Shown here: piece after piece, positions 13,732-15,334 of the stretch
Layout: every line of letters begins with the position of its first letter
Numbering within the stretch: the stretch's first letter is position 1
From: Pelagibius sp050290145
Lineage (GTDB): Bacteria; Pseudomonadota; Alphaproteobacteria; Kiloniellales; Kiloniellaceae
Direction of reading: 5' to 3'
Length of the DNA stretch: 15,334 nucleotides
Assembly (NCBI GenBank): GCA_050290145.1
Contig: JBNKHC010000318.1
Coordinates: forward strand, 1 to 15,334
Translations under genes and position numbers: made by a program
Notes under the pieces: generated by a model
What the model saw: only the letters and a program-made list of their open reading frames with translations
What the model was told of the DNA's origin: nothing
The model's database searches: none

Positions 13732-14765
13732 GCCGGCACCGTCTCGTTGGTGATGCGCACCAGACGGTTCAGGGCTTCCAGGGCGCGGCCGGAATCGATG
13801 GCCTCCGCCGCCAGCGCCACGCCCTCCTTCAGGTCCCCCGCCTTGCCGGCGATGACCAGGGCCGCGGCGCTGCCCATCAGCACGATGTCGCGGTAGGCGC
13901 TGTGCTCGCCCTCCAGCATGGCGCGCAGCACCGCCGCATTGTGCTCGCGGTCGCCGCCGACCAGGTCTTCCATCTTGGCCACCGGCAGGCCCGCGTCGGC
14001 CGGCGTCACCTCGAAGGTGGCGATCTTGCCGTCCTTCAGCTCGGCGACCTGCGTCGGGCCCAGGGTCGAGACCTCGTCCATGCCGCCGGCGCCGTGCACC
14101 ACCCAGGCGCGCTCGTGGCCCAGGTCGCGCAGCACTGCAGCGAGCGGCTCCAGCCACTGCGGCGCGAAGACGCCGATGAGCTGGTGCTTCACCTTGGCCG
14201 GGTTCGACAGCGGGCCCAGCAGGTTGAAGATGGTGCGGGTGCCCAGTTCGACGCGGGTCGGACCGACATGGCGCATGGCGCTGTGGTGGCGCTGGGCCAT
14301 GAGGAAGCAGGTGCCGGCCTCCACCAGCGCGCGCTCGACCAGGGCGAAGTCGGCCTCGATGTTGACGCCCAGGGCCTCCAGAACGTCGCTGGCACCGCTT
14401 TTGGAGGAGGCAGCACGATTGCCGTGCTTGGCCACCGGAACGCCGCAGGCGGCGACCACGAACTGGCTGCCGGTGGAGATGTTGTAGGTGCCGGTGCCGT
14501 CGCCGCCGGTGCCGCAGATGTCGATGGCGCCTTCGGGCCGCCTGACGGTGGTCATCTTGGAGCGCATGACCGTGGCGGCGCCGGTGATCTCCTCCACCGT
14601 TTCGCCGCGGACGCGCAGCGCCATGAGGAAGCCGCCCATCTGTGCCGGGGTGGCGTTGCCGGACATCATGATGTCGAAGGCCTGCTCGGCCTCGCCGCGG
14701 GCCAGGCTGGCGCCGGTCGCGACCTTGCCGATCAGGCCCTTCAGATCGGGCATGTCGCCGCTCAT
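13728..14765 (-). CDS. trpD: Anthranilate phosphoribosyltransferase TrpD
   Basis: TrpD transfers phosphoribosyl from PRPP to anthranilate in the tryptophan pathway. The 345-residue product has the helical N-terminal domain (MSGNATPAQMGGFLMALR, 34-51) and the PRPP-binding loop DICGTGGDGTGTYNIST (82-98). Further motifs are VAKHGNRAASSKSGASDVLEALG (111-133), RHHSAMRHVGPTRVELGTRTIFNLLGPLSNPA (159-190) and the metal-binding GMDE (228-231). It is a separate protein, not fused to trpG. The ATG is preceded by GGAG about 9 nt upstream. trpG ends 17 nt before it, and trpC overlaps its stop by 4 nt, so trpG-trpD-trpC form one transcription unit. Confidence 0.97.
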   Translation of the reverse strand: MSGDMPDLKGLIGKVATGASLARGEAEQAFDIMMSGNATPAQMGGFLMALRVRGETVEEITGAATVMRSKMTTVRRPEGAIDICGTGGDGTGTYNISTGSQFVVAACGVPVAKHGNRAASSKSGASDVLEALGVNIEADFALVERALVEAGTCFLMAQRHHSAMRHVGPTRVELGTRTIFNLLGPLSNPAKVKHQLIGVFAPQWLEPLAAVLRDLGHERAWVVHGAGGMDEVSTLGPTQVAELKDGKIATFEVTPADAGLPVAKMEDLVGGDREHNAAVLRAMLEGEHSAYRDIVLMGSAAALVIAGKAGDLKEGVALAAEAIDSGRALEALNRLVRITNETVPA

Positions 14766-14782
14766 CTGCCGATTCTCCGCGT

Positions 14783-15334
14783 TTAAGCCGCCGCGGCCGG
14801 GTCGGCGAGCTTGAGGAAATTGCGCAAGAGGGCGTGGCCGTGCTCGGAGGCGATGCTCTCCGGGTGGAACTGCACGCCATAGATCGGCAGCGTGCGATGC
14901 TGCAGGCCCATGATGACGCCGTCGTCGGCGGTGGCCGTGATCTCCAGCTGGTCGCTGGGGAAGCTCGCCGGATCGATGGTCAGCGAGTGATAGCGCGTGG
15001 CGGTGAGCGGCGAAGGCAGCCCGGCGAAGACGCCCTTGCCCTCGTGGGTCACCTGGCTCAGCTTGCCGTGCATCGGCTCGGGCGCGCGCACCACCTTGCC
15101 GCCGAAGTGCTGGCCGATCGCCTGGTGGCCCAGGCAGACGCCGAACAGCGGCACCTTGCCGGCCGCCGCCGCGATCAGCTCCAGACAGATGCCGGCCTTG
15201 TCGGGGTCGCAGGGACCCGGCGAGATGACGATCCCCTGCGGCTGCAGGGCCAGGGCCTCCGCCGCGGTGATCTTGTCGTTGCGGCGCACCTCGATCTTCG
15301 CCCCCAGTTCCCCCAGGAAGTGGAAGAGATTGTA
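14783..15334 (-). CDS. trpG: Anthranilate synthase glutamine amidotransferase subunit TrpG, 5' end off-window
   Basis: TrpG hydrolyses glutamine and supplies ammonia to TrpE for anthranilate formation. The frame is open to the window edge, giving 183 residues that begin YNLFHFLGELGAKIEVRRND. The family start (MILLIDNYDSFT-type) is thus missing by about a dozen residues. Visible motifs are VISPGPCDPDKAG, the nucleophile elbow GVCLGHQAIG (Cys67 of the visible part), RYHSL, and QFHPESI with the His157 and Glu159 triad partners. An internal ATG at 15289 is not the start, because the conserved sequence continues upstream of it. The protein might instead be annotated pabA, since amphibolic TrpG/PabA subunits exist, but the trpD-trpC context favours trpG. 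Any trp leader or attenuator would lie outside the window. Confidence 0.95.
   Translation of the reverse strand, partial: YNLFHFLGELGAKIEVRRNDKITAAEALALQPQGIVISPGPCDPDKAGICLELIAAAAGKVPLFGVCLGHQAIGQHFGGKVVRAPEPMHGKLSQVTHEGKGVFAGLPSPLTATRYHSLTIDPASFPSDQLEITATADDGVIMGLQHRTLPIYGVQFHPESIASEHGHALLRNFLKLADPAAAA

Noticed and set aside
12910..14880. A long single frame that would extend trpC to 656 residues through trpD, suggesting a fusion
   Set aside because: The part upstream of 13731 is Arg/Gly/His-rich low-complexity translation of trpD in another frame. trpD itself is intact in its own frame, and the trpC start in an ATGA overlap is standard.

Overview
The window is about 15.3 kb of GC-rich, densely coding chromosomal DNA from an alphaproteobacterium, probably a Rhodospirillales-like lineage. 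Four things support this: lpxI (not lpxH) in the lipid A operon, a lexA promoter with a GTTC-N7-GTTC SOS box, a trpG-trpD-trpC-moaC-moeA run next to lexA, and a ComEC whose C-terminal domain lacks metal ligands. The assignment is by recognition only; no database search was possible. Nearly everything is housekeeping. The one clearly accessory item is a short non-coding transposable-like element between lexA and moeA.

Region 1 (1-4724, + strand) is an envelope operon: the 3' end of skp/ompH, then lpxD, fabZ, lpxA, lpxI and lpxB. lpxD/fabZ overlap by 8 nt, fabZ/lpxA and lpxA/lpxI by 1 nt, and lpxI/lpxB by 4 nt, which suggests translational coupling. Together these genes supply the Raetz pathway from UDP-GlcNAc acylation to the lipid A disaccharide, except lpxC, which is not here. 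FabZ competes with LpxA/LpxD for 3-hydroxyacyl-ACP.

Region 2 (4727-7625, - strand) has gltX (glutamyl-tRNA synthetase) followed by gltA (citrate synthase). gltA has its own candidate sigma-70 promoter and a strong intrinsic terminator placed between it and lpxB.

Region 3 (7626-9976) is an AT-richer divergent intergenic stretch followed by comEC (+), the DNA-uptake channel protein. comEC converges on lexA with only 12 nt between the stop codons.

Region 4 (9989-15334, - strand) holds lexA with its autoregulated promoter, a ~266-bp MITE-like element (10933-11198) with 19-bp perfect terminal inverted repeats and TA target duplications, and then moeA, moaC, trpC, trpD and the 3' part of trpG. 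The element sits exactly at the TA of the moeA stop codon, and the TAG is recreated at the junction. The moeA/moaC and trpC/trpD junctions overlap; moaC/trpC are separated by 9 nt and trpD/trpG by 17 nt.

I found no new multi-gene system. The items most worth a second look are the structured element in the moeA stop codon, the layout of the lexA control region, and substitutions in LpxA and GltX at positions that matter functionally in the E. coli proteins.
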